Of a DNA stretch of 64,000 nt, positions 1-8,383 are shown one piece after another. Positions within the stretch are counted from its first letter, which is position 1. Every line of letters begins with the position of its first letter. The notes under the pieces were generated by a model. That model worked only from the letters and a program-made list of their open reading frames with translations. It was not told the DNA's origin and did no database searches. The position numbers were made by a program, and so were the translations under genes. Source of the stretch: Polaribacter sp. KT25b. GTDB lineage: Bacteria > Bacteroidota > Bacteroidia > Flavobacteriales > Flavobacteriaceae. Location of the stretch: positions 3,539,501 through 3,603,500 of the forward strand of contig NZ_LT629752.1 in NCBI RefSeq assembly GCF_900105145.1, given 5' to 3'.

Positions 1-286
1 CAAAACCTAAAGGAAGGCCTTTTATATAACGTCCTAAACCAATTAATAAAAAGTTTAATCCAACAGCGGTATAAAAACCTAGAATTGGGTAGCAGAATAA
101 ATAATATATAAATACAGATCCGAACATTAGAGCCAGTACTAAAACAATACCAATTACTCCAAATTTAACAACAACTACCGCTAAAATAGAAAGCAGCGCA
201 AAAAGCAACAATAAATACCCAGGTTTTGATATATTCATTGAGCCTGAATAATTTTCAAAGGAATTTATGTTATTATGTTCGCTCAT
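1..286 (-). CDS. O-antigen ligase/polymerase-like membrane protein (partial, 5' end only)
   Basis: The gene runs off the left edge, so only about 95 N-terminal residues are visible. A short polar head (MSEHNNINSFENYSG) is followed by two or three hydrophobic segments and the motif GLGRYIKGLPLG. This pattern resembles the N-terminus of the Wzy/WaaL-like O-antigen ligase family, which usually accompanies the flippase in Flavobacteriaceae exopolysaccharide loci. The ATG (286-284) shares a base with the TAA stop of the upstream flippase gene (TAATG), so translation is probably coupled. The family assignment rests on a short segment plus context and could be wrong; another polytopic polysaccharide protein is the main alternative. 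Confidence 0.55.
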   Translation of the reverse strand, partial: MSEHNNINSFENYSGSMNISKPGYLLLLFALLSILAVVVVKFGVIGIVLVLALMFGSVFIYYLFCYPILGFYTAVGLNFLLIGLGRYIKGLPLGF

Positions 287-1674
287 TACTTGTTTTTATT
301 TTCAATTTTAACAAGGCGTTCGTAATGATTATGTGTAGCTTTATTAAAAAGTGAAACATAAAATAGCATACCTTTTCTAAAAATTTCTTTAAATGATAAT
401 GATAACTCTTTATCTAAAAAGTACATTCCCATCCAAATACCAAGAATGGTGAAAAAGATAGAAGCAATTGCCACAACAATTAATGATTTAAATATAAAAA
501 TTGCTACTAAATCTCCAATTACATTTGCTATTAGCATAACAAAAACCTTAATAGCATTAATTTTAGGTTTATTAACACTATCTAAACCAACGCCCGTCAT
601 TCTATCAATGGGTAATAATAATCCATAAATAGAAAAAACTCTAACAATATCAACAACATTAAAACCTGTTACTGGATCTGTTGTTAAATATTGATGTCCA
701 CTTATTACAATAACAAAGAATTCAGCAAACACAAATGTAACTAAACTAATTCCTACAAAAAGATATGTTAACGCTCCCGAATATGTGTAAAACAAACTTT
801 TTACTTCATCTATTTTATTGTGTAAACTAGCTTTAGACATCTTAGGAAAAGCAGTTGCAACAAAACTTCGCAAAGGTATTTGTTGTAATTCTGTAAGCTT
901 TAAAGGAATACTGTAGAGAGCAACTGCAGCACTACCTAAAGGACTTAAGCTTATAATTAACGTATCTACACTACGTAATAAATTAGTACCAATTAGCGTA
1001 AATGTTGTGTATTTACCAAAATGTAATAAAACTTTATTAGTTTCTACACTAGCTTTTTTTATAAGAAGTATGCCGTCCCAGCCTAGAACAAAACTTAATA
1101 TTGATGTAGCTGCATTTACTATAATTAAACCTATAACTAATTGATTCAGTGTTAATTTTAAAATTAAAAAATGTATTAAAATTATTATAAAAAAAACTCC
1201 ACTATTAATAGATTTAAGTGCTAAAATTTGCATATACTTTCTATCTGCTTGTAATACAACCAAAGCAATATTCCAAGGAAGGTTTAAAAATGCCAGTAAA
1301 GGATACCAAGTAAAAAACATGTTATATCCAGAATTCTGAATGGCTTCAGGAAAAAATAATTTACAAAAAATTAGTACTAATGCCACTAAAACGGTTGCAC
1401 ATAAGCTAATTAAAGCATTAGAACCTATAAGTTTCACTCTAGAGTTATCATCAGCTCCAGAAAGATATCTTATCAAACCAGTATTCGTAATCCCAAATCT
1501 AAACATTTCGACTAATGATCCTGCAGCAATAAACAAAACCCATTCACCAAAAACTTCTAACGATAAACTTCTTGCAAGTAAAGCAAAACCACTAATACCT
1601 AAAATAGCAATTACAACATTTCCTGATAAAGACAGGAAATTATCCTCACTCACTATTTTTTTTAGTTTTTTCAT
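286..1674 (-). CDS. Wzx-like polysaccharide flippase (MOP/PST family)
   Basis: This 462-residue protein is almost entirely hydrophobic, with roughly 12-14 membrane segments and no cleavable signal. That size and layout fit oligosaccharide flippases of the MOP superfamily, which move undecaprenyl-linked repeat units across the inner membrane. The N-terminal half carries the family-typical stretch LARSLSLEVFGEWVLFIAAG (residues ~34-53). It sits between the Wzc-like copolymerase gene (10 nt gap upstream) and the ligase/polymerase-like gene (1 nt overlap), consistent with a single exopolysaccharide operon. The start ATG directly follows the previous stop. The substrate cannot be read from the sequence. 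Confidence 0.85.
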   Translation of the reverse strand: MKKLKKIVSEDNFLSLSGNVVIAILGISGFALLARSLSLEVFGEWVLFIAAGSLVEMFRFGITNTGLIRYLSGADDNSRVKLIGSNALISLCATVLVALVLIFCKLFFPEAIQNSGYNMFFTWYPLLAFLNLPWNIALVVLQADRKYMQILALKSINSGVFFIIILIHFLILKLTLNQLVIGLIIVNAATSILSFVLGWDGILLIKKASVETNKVLLHFGKYTTFTLIGTNLLRSVDTLIISLSPLGSAAVALYSIPLKLTELQQIPLRSFVATAFPKMSKASLHNKIDEVKSLFYTYSGALTYLFVGISLVTFVFAEFFVIVISGHQYLTTDPVTGFNVVDIVRVFSIYGLLLPIDRMTGVGLDSVNKPKINAIKVFVMLIANVIGDLVAIFIFKSLIVVAIASIFFTILGIWMGMYFLDKELSLSFKEIFRKGMLFYVSLFNKATHNHYERLVKIENKNK

Positions 1675-1684
1675 TTGTACTAAA

Positions 1685-4063
1685 TTAAATTTGGGAATTA
1701 GAAAAAAATTGAAATTTAAAAATCGTTTTTAATCTGGCTCTAAATTTACTTCGTTCTTTAGGTAATTCTCCTAAAACCGATTCCATTTCATCTATATGAA
1801 CTCCATTTAAAATAAAATTAATTTTTGATGCAGATGTAGTTAATAAGTTACTCATAGCAGACTTATCTGCATCTGACCATACACGATTAGAACGACAAAC
1901 TAAAATACCCAAATCTGCATTATCTATCAAAGACAAAGGATAATTATTATATATTAAAGCTGGCAACTCAATAATTACAAAATCAGGATTATAATTAAGA
2001 GAAATATTGTTTTGTTCTAGCATTTCTGAATAATCCTTTGCATCAATAAATTGATTATTTATAGTATAAGAAAAATATTCAGAATTATCAAGATAACTAG
2101 AAACTTCGGATAAAAAAGGGTTAGTACGGTCTATTCGTGAATCTGGATAACCTAAAATTTTATTAAGAAACGGGTATTTTATTTGCTGATTAATAGGCTC
2201 TGGTTCACTATCATAATTTAACAATACTACTTTTTTACCTTCTGCCTTCAATGTTCTAGCAATATTGCCAGCTACAACTGTTTTACCTTCTTTTTTACGA
2301 GTACTAAAAACTATAATTGTTTTTACTGCCTTTTTAGAAGCATTTTTATCCAAATATTGTACTATATTTTGAGTAATTATTCCTATCACCCTTTTTTGTA
2401 TAAATGCTATATCAACACCTAATGTGTCTACAACCATTTTAGGTAGCATTCCTAATGATTTTAAACCTAATTTTTTACTTGCTCTACTAGTGTTTCTTAG
2501 AGTATTATCAAAATACTCCATTAATAAAATAATTCCTAAAGTTAAAATACCACCTAAAAAAGCTGCTGCAATAATAAATAATCCTCTTTTAGTTGGATTG
2601 GCCGATAATGGGTAATATGGTGGGTCAATAGATTTTATATTAGAAGACATTTCGTTGTCTTGTAATTTTAATTTTGCTAAATTTAATCCATGAAGTAATT
2701 CTAAATAGCCTTGTTCTGAAACCGAAATTTCTCGTTCCAATCTTTTAATTGTAGCACCTGCTGGAGCATAAGTTGCGTATTGCTCCAGAAATTTTCTATT
2801 TTGCTGATCCATAACACCTATCTTAGCCTTAAGATTATCTGCCTCAACAACACTATTCATCCAATCTGGAAGCACTTTAGATAATTGAACACCTTCAACA
2901 GAATTTTGATAACTATATATATTATCAACACTTTCTCTAAGTTCATTATTTATAACTTCTTTTTGTTTTTCTAAGTCATTTATTTTAGATAAAAGTAATT
3001 CGTTTGCTTTAGATTCTAAACTCCCTTCATGAAATGCTATTTGGTAATTAATATCTCCTAATAACTTCTTGTTTTCAAGAATTTTATAAGTTTCTTTTTG
3101 AATTTTATCTTGTACTTTTAGCTTTTCTTCAAGTCTTTTGGTTGATGCTATGGTTCCAGCCAATTGCGCCTTTTTATTATTATAATCAACCTCCATATCT
3201 TCTTTAACTACAGCAACAGCCTTACTCTGTTCGTAATAGTTTATAATATTATGAGTTTTATTGAACTCTAAAAGTTTCTCTTCGGCCTTTTTTAAACTTT
3301 TATTAGCTAGGCTTAATTGTTCTTCAAAATATTTAACAACAGCATCTGATCTGTTTTCTTTTATCTTTTTATAATTTTTTATACATACTGCATTGTATAT
3401 TTCAAGTGTTTGTTGACAAATGCCAGGATCATCAACAGTATAACTTATTTTAACTAAATCACTACTATTAATTCTAGACGCTTTTATAGTTGATAAAGCT
3501 TTAAGCGAATAGTGCAAATCTTCTTCATAATTTAGCAATTCATAAATATAATTACCACTACTACTCTTCATCAAGGTTAACAAATTTTCAACCGTTTTTT
3601 CATAATTATATCTATTTATTTCAGGCGGAAGAAAATTATAGACAGCAAGTGAATCTATTTGTAAACCTGCTTTATTCTCTCCCTTTTCAATGTAGTTATA
3701 GATATCTTTAGGAACTTTTAAACTTAGTTCATCAAAAATCTTTTTTGAAATATATTTTGGATTAGCTTCAGGTAACATAAGGTGTGTAGCTAATAATCGT
3801 ACAGCTACTTCTTCTTGGGTTTCTCTTGAATTAATAATATTAATTAAATTATCAAAAGCTATATTGGTAGCAAAATAATTGAATGTTTTATCCATTTCAA
3901 TAGAAGAACCTGTAGCAAGACCTGTATACAATACCGTTTGAGAAGTATATTCAAGGTTTGGTTTAAGAGTAAGAATCAAAACCAATAAAGCAAGCAAAAA
4001 TGGCACAAAAATTAAAACACCCAAATGCCTTAATATCAATCGTATAAAATCAACTATTTTCAT
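1685..4063 (-). CDS. Wzc/GumC-like polysaccharide copolymerase with degenerate tyrosine-kinase domain
   Basis: This 792-residue inner-membrane protein has an N-terminal TM (~12-32), a Wzz-type periplasmic part with long coiled coil (~230-450) and a second TM (~490-515). A cytoplasmic BY-kinase-like domain follows. The Walker A loop is present (STRKKEGKT, ~585-594). Walker A' reads VVLLNYDSE, with the first Asp replaced by Asn, and Walker B reads FVIIELP, with Glu in place of the usual Asp. There is no tyrosine-rich tail. Family members control polymerisation and export of exopolysaccharide with the outer-membrane exporter encoded next to it. Here the fold is kept but kinase activity is doubtful. 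It lies 15 nt downstream of the TolC-like gene. Confidence 0.85.
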   Translation of the reverse strand: MKIVDFIRLILRHLGVLIFVPFLLALLVLILTLKPNLEYTSQTVLYTGLATGSSIEMDKTFNYFATNIAFDNLINIINSRETQEEVAVRLLATHLMLPEANPKYISKKIFDELSLKVPKDIYNYIEKGENKAGLQIDSLAVYNFLPPEINRYNYEKTVENLLTLMKSSSGNYIYELLNYEEDLHYSLKALSTIKASRINSSDLVKISYTVDDPGICQQTLEIYNAVCIKNYKKIKENRSDAVVKYFEEQLSLANKSLKKAEEKLLEFNKTHNIINYYEQSKAVAVVKEDMEVDYNNKKAQLAGTIASTKRLEEKLKVQDKIQKETYKILENKKLLGDINYQIAFHEGSLESKANELLLSKINDLEKQKEVINNELRESVDNIYSYQNSVEGVQLSKVLPDWMNSVVEADNLKAKIGVMDQQNRKFLEQYATYAPAGATIKRLEREISVSEQGYLELLHGLNLAKLKLQDNEMSSNIKSIDPPYYPLSANPTKRGLFIIAAAFLGGILTLGIILLMEYFDNTLRNTSRASKKLGLKSLGMLPKMVVDTLGVDIAFIQKRVIGIITQNIVQYLDKNASKKAVKTIIVFSTRKKEGKTVVAGNIARTLKAEGKKVVLLNYDSEPEPINQQIKYPFLNKILGYPDSRIDRTNPFLSEVSSYLDNSEYFSYTINNQFIDAKDYSEMLEQNNISLNYNPDFVIIELPALIYNNYPLSLIDNADLGILVCRSNRVWSDADKSAMSNLLTTSASKINFILNGVHIDEMESVLGELPKERSKFRARLKTIFKFQFFSNSQI

Positions 4064-4078
4064 ATTTTTATTTTAAGC

Positions 4079-4816
4079 TTATTGGTAAAATGTAAACCCA
4101 GCCATATCTTCTAAAAGTTTCTTTGCAGTTATAAATTCAGATTTAGCAAATTCATAATCTACCTCTACATTAGAAGTAATACTTGTGATTCTTACATATT
4201 CAGAAACCGGAACTACACCATTACGAAATTCCTTTTCAACCATTTGCATATTCACTTTTCCATCTCCAAAAGCTTTAGATTTAATTTTAAGTATTTTTTG
4301 TTTTAAAATTAAATTTTGGTACATTTTAATTACTGTTTGACGAATTTCATCTTCTATAGATTGAGCCATACTCTTGGCTTCATCAATTTCTAATTTAGCC
4401 AATTTAACTTGGTTTTTTCTATTTAATAAATCAAACACAGGAAACTTAATATAAGCTCCAACAAAGTAAGTGGCTTGTTGAGTTGTCACTAAAGATGAAG
4501 AACTAATTGCACCATCACTATCTGTAGAAAAACTGTTAAGATTTCCAAACTTTGTTTCTGCTTGAAACCCAAAATTTCTTGTCCAATATATTTTTTCAGT
4601 TTTAAGTGTAGATTCCTTAACACCAATATGATGCTTTCTAAAATTTAAACCAGCACTACGCTTCAAAACAGAATCTAAAACTACATTAAGCGGAGGTAGA
4701 CCAAATTCACTTCCTTCTAATGAATTATCGTCAATTTGAGATGTTTGAGCTTGAATTGTATTTAAAGAAATAGCAATTAAACAACATATTGATAGTAGAT
4801 GAAAAAATTTATTCAT
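4079..4816 (-). CDS. short TolC-family outer-membrane protein
   Basis: This 245-residue protein has an N-terminal signal sequence (hydrophobic ~5-22, cleavage likely near IQAQ). Amphipathic helical and barrel-like segments typical of outer membrane efflux proteins follow (for example SMAQSIEDEIRQTVIKMYQN, then a VEKEFRNGVVPVSEY repeat-like helix). Full TolC proteins are ~400-480 residues, so this is about one structural repeat. Such half-length TolC-like proteins occur in Flavobacteriia exopolysaccharide clusters. Placed between the sugar transferase (25 nt upstream) and the Wzc-like gene, it probably contributes the outer-membrane exit path. A truncated exporter is possible, but the ends look intact. 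Confidence 0.75.
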   Translation of the reverse strand: MNKFFHLLSICCLIAISLNTIQAQTSQIDDNSLEGSEFGLPPLNVVLDSVLKRSAGLNFRKHHIGVKESTLKTEKIYWTRNFGFQAETKFGNLNSFSTDSDGAISSSSLVTTQQATYFVGAYIKFPVFDLLNRKNQVKLAKLEIDEAKSMAQSIEDEIRQTVIKMYQNLILKQKILKIKSKAFGDGKVNMQMVEKEFRNGVVPVSEYVRITSITSNVEVDYEFAKSEFITAKKLLEDMAGFTFYQ

Positions 4817-4841
4817 TTTTATTAGGCTATAAATTTAAGAT

Positions 4842-6038
4842 TTAAACGGTATCAGATTGAAATAAAGCTGGTACTGTTCTTAAAATAAGTTTAATATCAT
4901 ACCAAAAAGAATAATTATCGCCAATAAACTGATCTGCGTATTCATTATCTAATCGCATACGTTCTTCTTCAGACATCTTTCCTCCTTTACCTCTAAGTTC
5001 TACTTGCCATAAACCGGTAATTCCTGGAGGCGCTAAAAATCTTTTTGATAAATCATCTCCAGTTAACATTTCTGCTTCATAAACTGGCAAAGGTCTATTA
5101 CCAACAATAGACATATCTCCTTTTAAAACATTTATTAATTGTGGCAATTCATCTATACTGGTATTTCTTATAAACTTACCAACCCTAGTAATCCTAGGAT
5201 CGTCAACAATTTTTACAAACGTAGAATTGTTTTTAGCCGATTCTCGTTTTTGAACATTAAACCAATAATCACAAATTTGATGTGTGTCTATGTACATAAG
5301 AGGAGAGCATGTTTCGCCATCTGGTAAAGCACTACATCTTGGACAAGGAATTTCTAGAGTGCTATCTTCTGATTTTATTTCTTCCTTTTTATACTGATTT
5401 TTTTCTGCAGCTAATTTTTTTAGTAACTCATCAGATCCAGTTCGCATAGATCTTAGCTTATAAAAATCGAATGTTTTTCTACCAACTCTTTTAGAAATGT
5501 AATATACCTTACCTTTAGATTCTAATCTTATAGCTAAAAGAATAAGCAATAAAAATGGTGAAGCTAAAAGCAACACAGAAGAAGCTACAAAAATATCAAA
5601 AAGACGTTTAGAAATTGGCATTTTATAACCTTCTTCTTTAATTTTTGGTACTTCCTTTTTACTAATAGGTTTTTTATGAGTACATAGAAACTCTACCCTC
5701 TTTAAAATATCTTCTGGATTTGTAACTGTAGATACATAAAAATCATCTATTTGTTTTTTAAATGCTCTTTTGTAAACATCTACATTAAACTCTTTAGCTA
5801 TTAATACAAACGGAATGGAGTTATATTCGCTCTGAGCTCTAATCCAGTCATATAGAAATACCCCAGTGTTTCCAGGTAAATAATAATCGCAAATTATAGC
5901 ATCAATTTTTTGATTAGATTGCAGATATTTAGTAGCCTTAATACTGTTTTCTAAATTTGTTATTGTACAATTTTTATTATCTAGATTAAAGTAATCTCTT
6001 AAATTACCAATATATAAAATGTTAATATTTGAACTCAT
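4842..6038 (-). CDS. receiver-like domain fused to undecaprenyl-phosphate sugar phosphotransferase
   Basis: This 398-residue protein starts the exopolysaccharide operon. Residues ~1-125 look like a response-regulator receiver with a phospho-acceptor-like Asp51 (ICDYYLPG). The acidic pair, the switch Ser/Thr and the conserved Lys are not evident. After a linker, residues ~140-398 form a bacterial sugar transferase (PF02397 type): membrane hairpin at ~148-171, YKLRSM, DELPQLINVLKGDMSIVGNRP [read as consecutive motifs DELPQLINVL and KGDMSIVGNR], PPGITGLWQV and a C-terminal YSFWYDIKLI. An unusual ~60-residue insert carries Cys pairs (CPRC ~231-234, further Cys near 243 and 255). It would transfer the first sugar phosphate onto undecaprenyl phosphate. 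The receiver fusion suggests direct protein-level control. Confidence 0.85.
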   Translation of the reverse strand: MSSNINILYIGNLRDYFNLDNKNCTITNLENSIKATKYLQSNQKIDAIICDYYLPGNTGVFLYDWIRAQSEYNSIPFVLIAKEFNVDVYKRAFKKQIDDFYVSTVTNPEDILKRVEFLCTHKKPISKKEVPKIKEEGYKMPISKRLFDIFVASSVLLLASPFLLLILLAIRLESKGKVYYISKRVGRKTFDFYKLRSMRTGSDELLKKLAAEKNQYKKEEIKSEDSTLEIPCPRCSALPDGETCSPLMYIDTHQICDYWFNVQKRESAKNNSTFVKIVDDPRITRVGKFIRNTSIDELPQLINVLKGDMSIVGNRPLPVYEAEMLTGDDLSKRFLAPPGITGLWQVELRGKGGKMSEEERMRLDNEYADQFIGDNYSFWYDIKLILRTVPALFQSDTV

Positions 6039-6137
6039 TGGGACACTTTTTAATTTGCAATTTTGTATTTATAGTTAGAATTTACCAACTCTTTAGCTTA
6101 TAATTTATAAAGAAGTTTAAAAAAACATATTTCAGTT

Positions 6138-6145
6138 CAAAAATA
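6138..6145 (-). promoter_or_regulatory. candidate -7 box for the exopolysaccharide operon
   Basis: The minus strand reads TATTTTTG, matching the Bacteroidota -7 consensus TAnnTTTG, about 100 nt upstream of the sugar-transferase start. No TTG is seen at the expected -33 distance, so this is a weak call. Confidence 0.35.
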
Positions 6146-6195
6146 TATTTACTTAACAAGAACATCTTGTTATTCTACCTCAAAAATTATTTTCA

Positions 6196-6582
6196 TTACC
6201 ATTCTATTGCATAATGAATTGGATATAGATTCTTCTTAACCAATTCTTCAAGCTCTTCTGGATTAAATGGTTTGGTAAGATAATCTTGCGCACCTAGCCT
6301 ATAACATTTTATACGTTCTTTACTTTCTGCCCTTCCAGACAACATAACTACTGGTGTGTGTTTTGTAAAACCTCGCGTACGAACCTTGGTCAAAAACTCA
6401 TAACCATCCATTTCAGACATTTGAATATCAGAGATAATAAGATCTGGAAGATTATCTTCTAACCATTCTAGAGCTTCTAGAGCACTATAAATTGTAACAA
6501 CCTCATAGTCTTTAGAAAGAAAATTCTGTAATAACATACATATACTTATCTCGTCATCTACAACTAGTATCTTTTTCTTCAT
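6196..6582 (-). CDS. single-domain response regulator (CheY-like)
   Basis: This is a receiver-only protein of 128 residues from the ATG at 6582. The reading frame extends to a TTG at 6597, but the ATG gives the standard start MKKKILVVDDE and avoids overlap with the HPt gene. All receiver landmarks are present: acidic pair D9/D10, phospho-acceptor D52 (ISDIQMS), switch Ser in VVMLSG and Lys in LTKPF. It lacks an output domain, so it most likely passes phosphate or binds a partner. The HPt gene ends 4 nt upstream, so the two form a phosphorelay pair just upstream of the exopolysaccharide operon. Confidence 0.9.
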   Translation of the reverse strand: MKKKILVVDDEISICMLLQNFLSKDYEVVTIYSALEALEWLEDNLPDLIISDIQMSEMDGYEFLTKVRTRGFTKHTPVVMLSGRAESKERIKCYRLGAQDYLTKPFNPEELEELVKKNLYPIHYAIEW

Positions 6583-6586
6583 AATT

Positions 6587-6970
6587 TTATTTATCAATTA
6601 GGTTAAAATCAATTTTTAATTCACTAATAACTTCATTTATCATCAAATCAAGATTTTCAATTTTTGAATCTAACTCTAAAGATGTGGTTTCTTTCGAAAT
6701 CAAATCTTCAGCCAAAAGAAATTCTTTCTCTAATTTAGATGTTCCAAAATAAGTTAAAAGAGGTTTTATTTTATGAGCCAAACTTTTAATTTTCAAAAAG
6801 TCGTTTTCAGAATAGGCTATTTTAATATCTTTTATTGATTGTGAAATTTGTCCTATAAAAACTTCAACCATGTTCAAAACCTGTTCTTGATTGCCTCGAC
6901 ACATTTGGTCGACTAACTGAAGGTCGTATAATTTAATCTTTGAAAGATTAGAGTTTGGGGGTAAATTCAT
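6587..6970 (-). CDS. HPt domain phosphotransfer protein
   Basis: This 127-residue helical protein resembles a stand-alone histidine phosphotransfer domain. The expected phospho-histidine is H66 in SLAHKIKPLL, followed by the typical helix continuing through YFGTSKLEKEF. It shows no catalytic or transmembrane segment. Its stop lies 4 nt before the ATG of a receiver protein, so the two are very likely co-expressed. HPt proteins relay phosphate from hybrid kinases to receivers. No hybrid kinase is encoded in this neighbourhood, so the donor must lie elsewhere. The family call is based on the motif and helical pattern. Confidence 0.8.
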   Translation of the reverse strand: MNLPPNSNLSKIKLYDLQLVDQMCRGNQEQVLNMVEVFIGQISQSIKDIKIAYSENDFLKIKSLAHKIKPLLTYFGTSKLEKEFLLAEDLISKETTSLELDSKIENLDLMINEVISELKIDFNLIDK

Positions 6971-7438
6971 AATAGTATTTATTTGGCACTACATTTTATA
7001 AATGTACAATTTAAAATTCAAAATTAAAACAGATTTAAATATTAATGTACTAAAATATGCAAAATACTATTTTTTTAAAAAAACAAAAAGAAAAAAATTC
7101 TCTAATTCACTCATCACTAACTATTTATTATCTATATAAATACATTAATGATTCATTTTTATACTAATTTCCATTTTAAAACAGAAGACATACACATAGT
7201 TTACTGATTATCAATATATTTAAACTATTAACATCAATAACAAAATTATATTAACACTTTATAACTAAAATCTCTTTTTTACTAACAAAACAATAAACTT
7301 ATTCCGATATTTATACTGAACACCTAAAAGCTGATCTGTAAAAATATCGGAATGATTATAAATACACACTTTGTGTATACACTAAAATATATTTTTAATC
7401 ATTTTTTTCTAGTAGATTAAAATTATTTAGTTGTAGAA
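6971..7438. other. non-coding gap with two inverted repeats
   Basis: No convincing gene is seen in this very AT-rich 468 bp. It holds a perfect 12-bp inverted repeat (ATTCCGATATTT at 7301-7312 and its complement at 7342-7353, 29-nt loop). A 7-bp hairpin (ATACACA/TGTGTAT, 7362-7378) lies beside it. Both are downstream of the UDP-glucuronate decarboxylase gene on the minus strand and may terminate or stabilise its mRNA, although neither is followed by a clean U-run. A candidate promoter box for the HPt gene is at 7019-7026. Confidence 0.5.
7019..7026 (-). promoter_or_regulatory. candidate -7 box for HPt/receiver operon
   Basis: The minus strand reads TAATTTTG (TAnnTTTG) 48 nt upstream of the HPt start. 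No clear -33 TTG is seen at standard spacing. Confidence 0.35.
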
Positions 7439-8376
7439 TTAGATAATTGTCTTAAAAAAATCAATCGTCTTTATTAAACCATCATCTAACTGCACTTTTG
7501 GCGACCAATCTAATTCTTTTTTAGCAAGAGAAATATCTGGTTGTCTTTGCATAGGATCATCCGAAGGTAAAGGTTTATAAATAATTTTAGATGTAGAGCC
7601 TGTTAATTTTATTACTTTTTGAGCTAACTCAAGAATTGTAAATTCATTAGGGTTACCAACATTTACAGGACCTGTAAAACCGTCTCTAGAGTTCATTAAC
7701 CTAATCATACCTTCCACTAAATCATCTACATACTGAAAGCTACGTGTTTGATTTCCTTCCCCATAAACAGTAATATCCTGATTTTGTAATGCTTGAACAA
7801 TAAAATTTGAAACTACACGACCATCATGAGGATGCATATTAGGGCCATAAGTATTAAAAATTCTAATAATTTTAATATCAACATTGTTTTGCTGATGATA
7901 ATTTACAAACAAAGTTTCTGCAGATCTTTTTCCTTCATCATAACAAGCACGTTCTCCAATAGGATTTACATGTCCCCAATAAGATTCTGTTTGTGGATGT
8001 ACTAATGGATCTCCATAAACTTCACTTGTAGAAGCTTGTAATATTTTTGCATTTACTCGTTTTGCCAATCCTAACATATTAATAGCCCCCATAACAGATG
8101 TTTTCATTGTTTTTATTGGGTTGTATTGATAATGTACTGGAGAAGCCGGACACGCTAAATTGTAAATTTGATCTACTTCAATATAAAAAGGCTCGGTAAC
8201 ATCATGACGAATTAATTCAAAATAAGGGTTCTTTAAAAGATGAATAATATTTTGTTTTTGGCCTGTAAAGTAATTGTCTAAACAATATACTTCATTACCT
8301 TCATTTAACAAACGCTCACACAAGTGCGAACCAACAAAACCAGCTCCGCCAGTTACAAGAATTTTTTTCTAATCAT
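7439..8376 (-). CDS. UDP-glucuronate decarboxylase (UXS-like), 5' end in a shifted frame
   Basis: An extended SDR-family enzyme converting UDP-glucuronate to UDP-xylose, acting after the UDP-glucose dehydrogenase encoded 7 nt upstream. Visible motifs are TSEVYGDP, the [14 protein letters not shown] catalytic Tyr/Lys segment ([13 protein letters not shown]), [12 protein letters not shown] and [12 protein letters not shown]. The main frame opens after a TAG and encodes [20 protein letters not shown], the NAD-binding Rossmann loop, but has no ATG there. The only in-frame alternative start (TTG, 8323) would delete that loop. An ATG at 8376-8374 reads MIRKK and enters the main frame only if the ribosome or polymerase slips by -1 on a run of seven A (8368-8362). 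Either slippage, a sequencing indel or a damaged gene explains this. Confidence 0.8.
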
Positions 8377-8383
8377 AATATTT

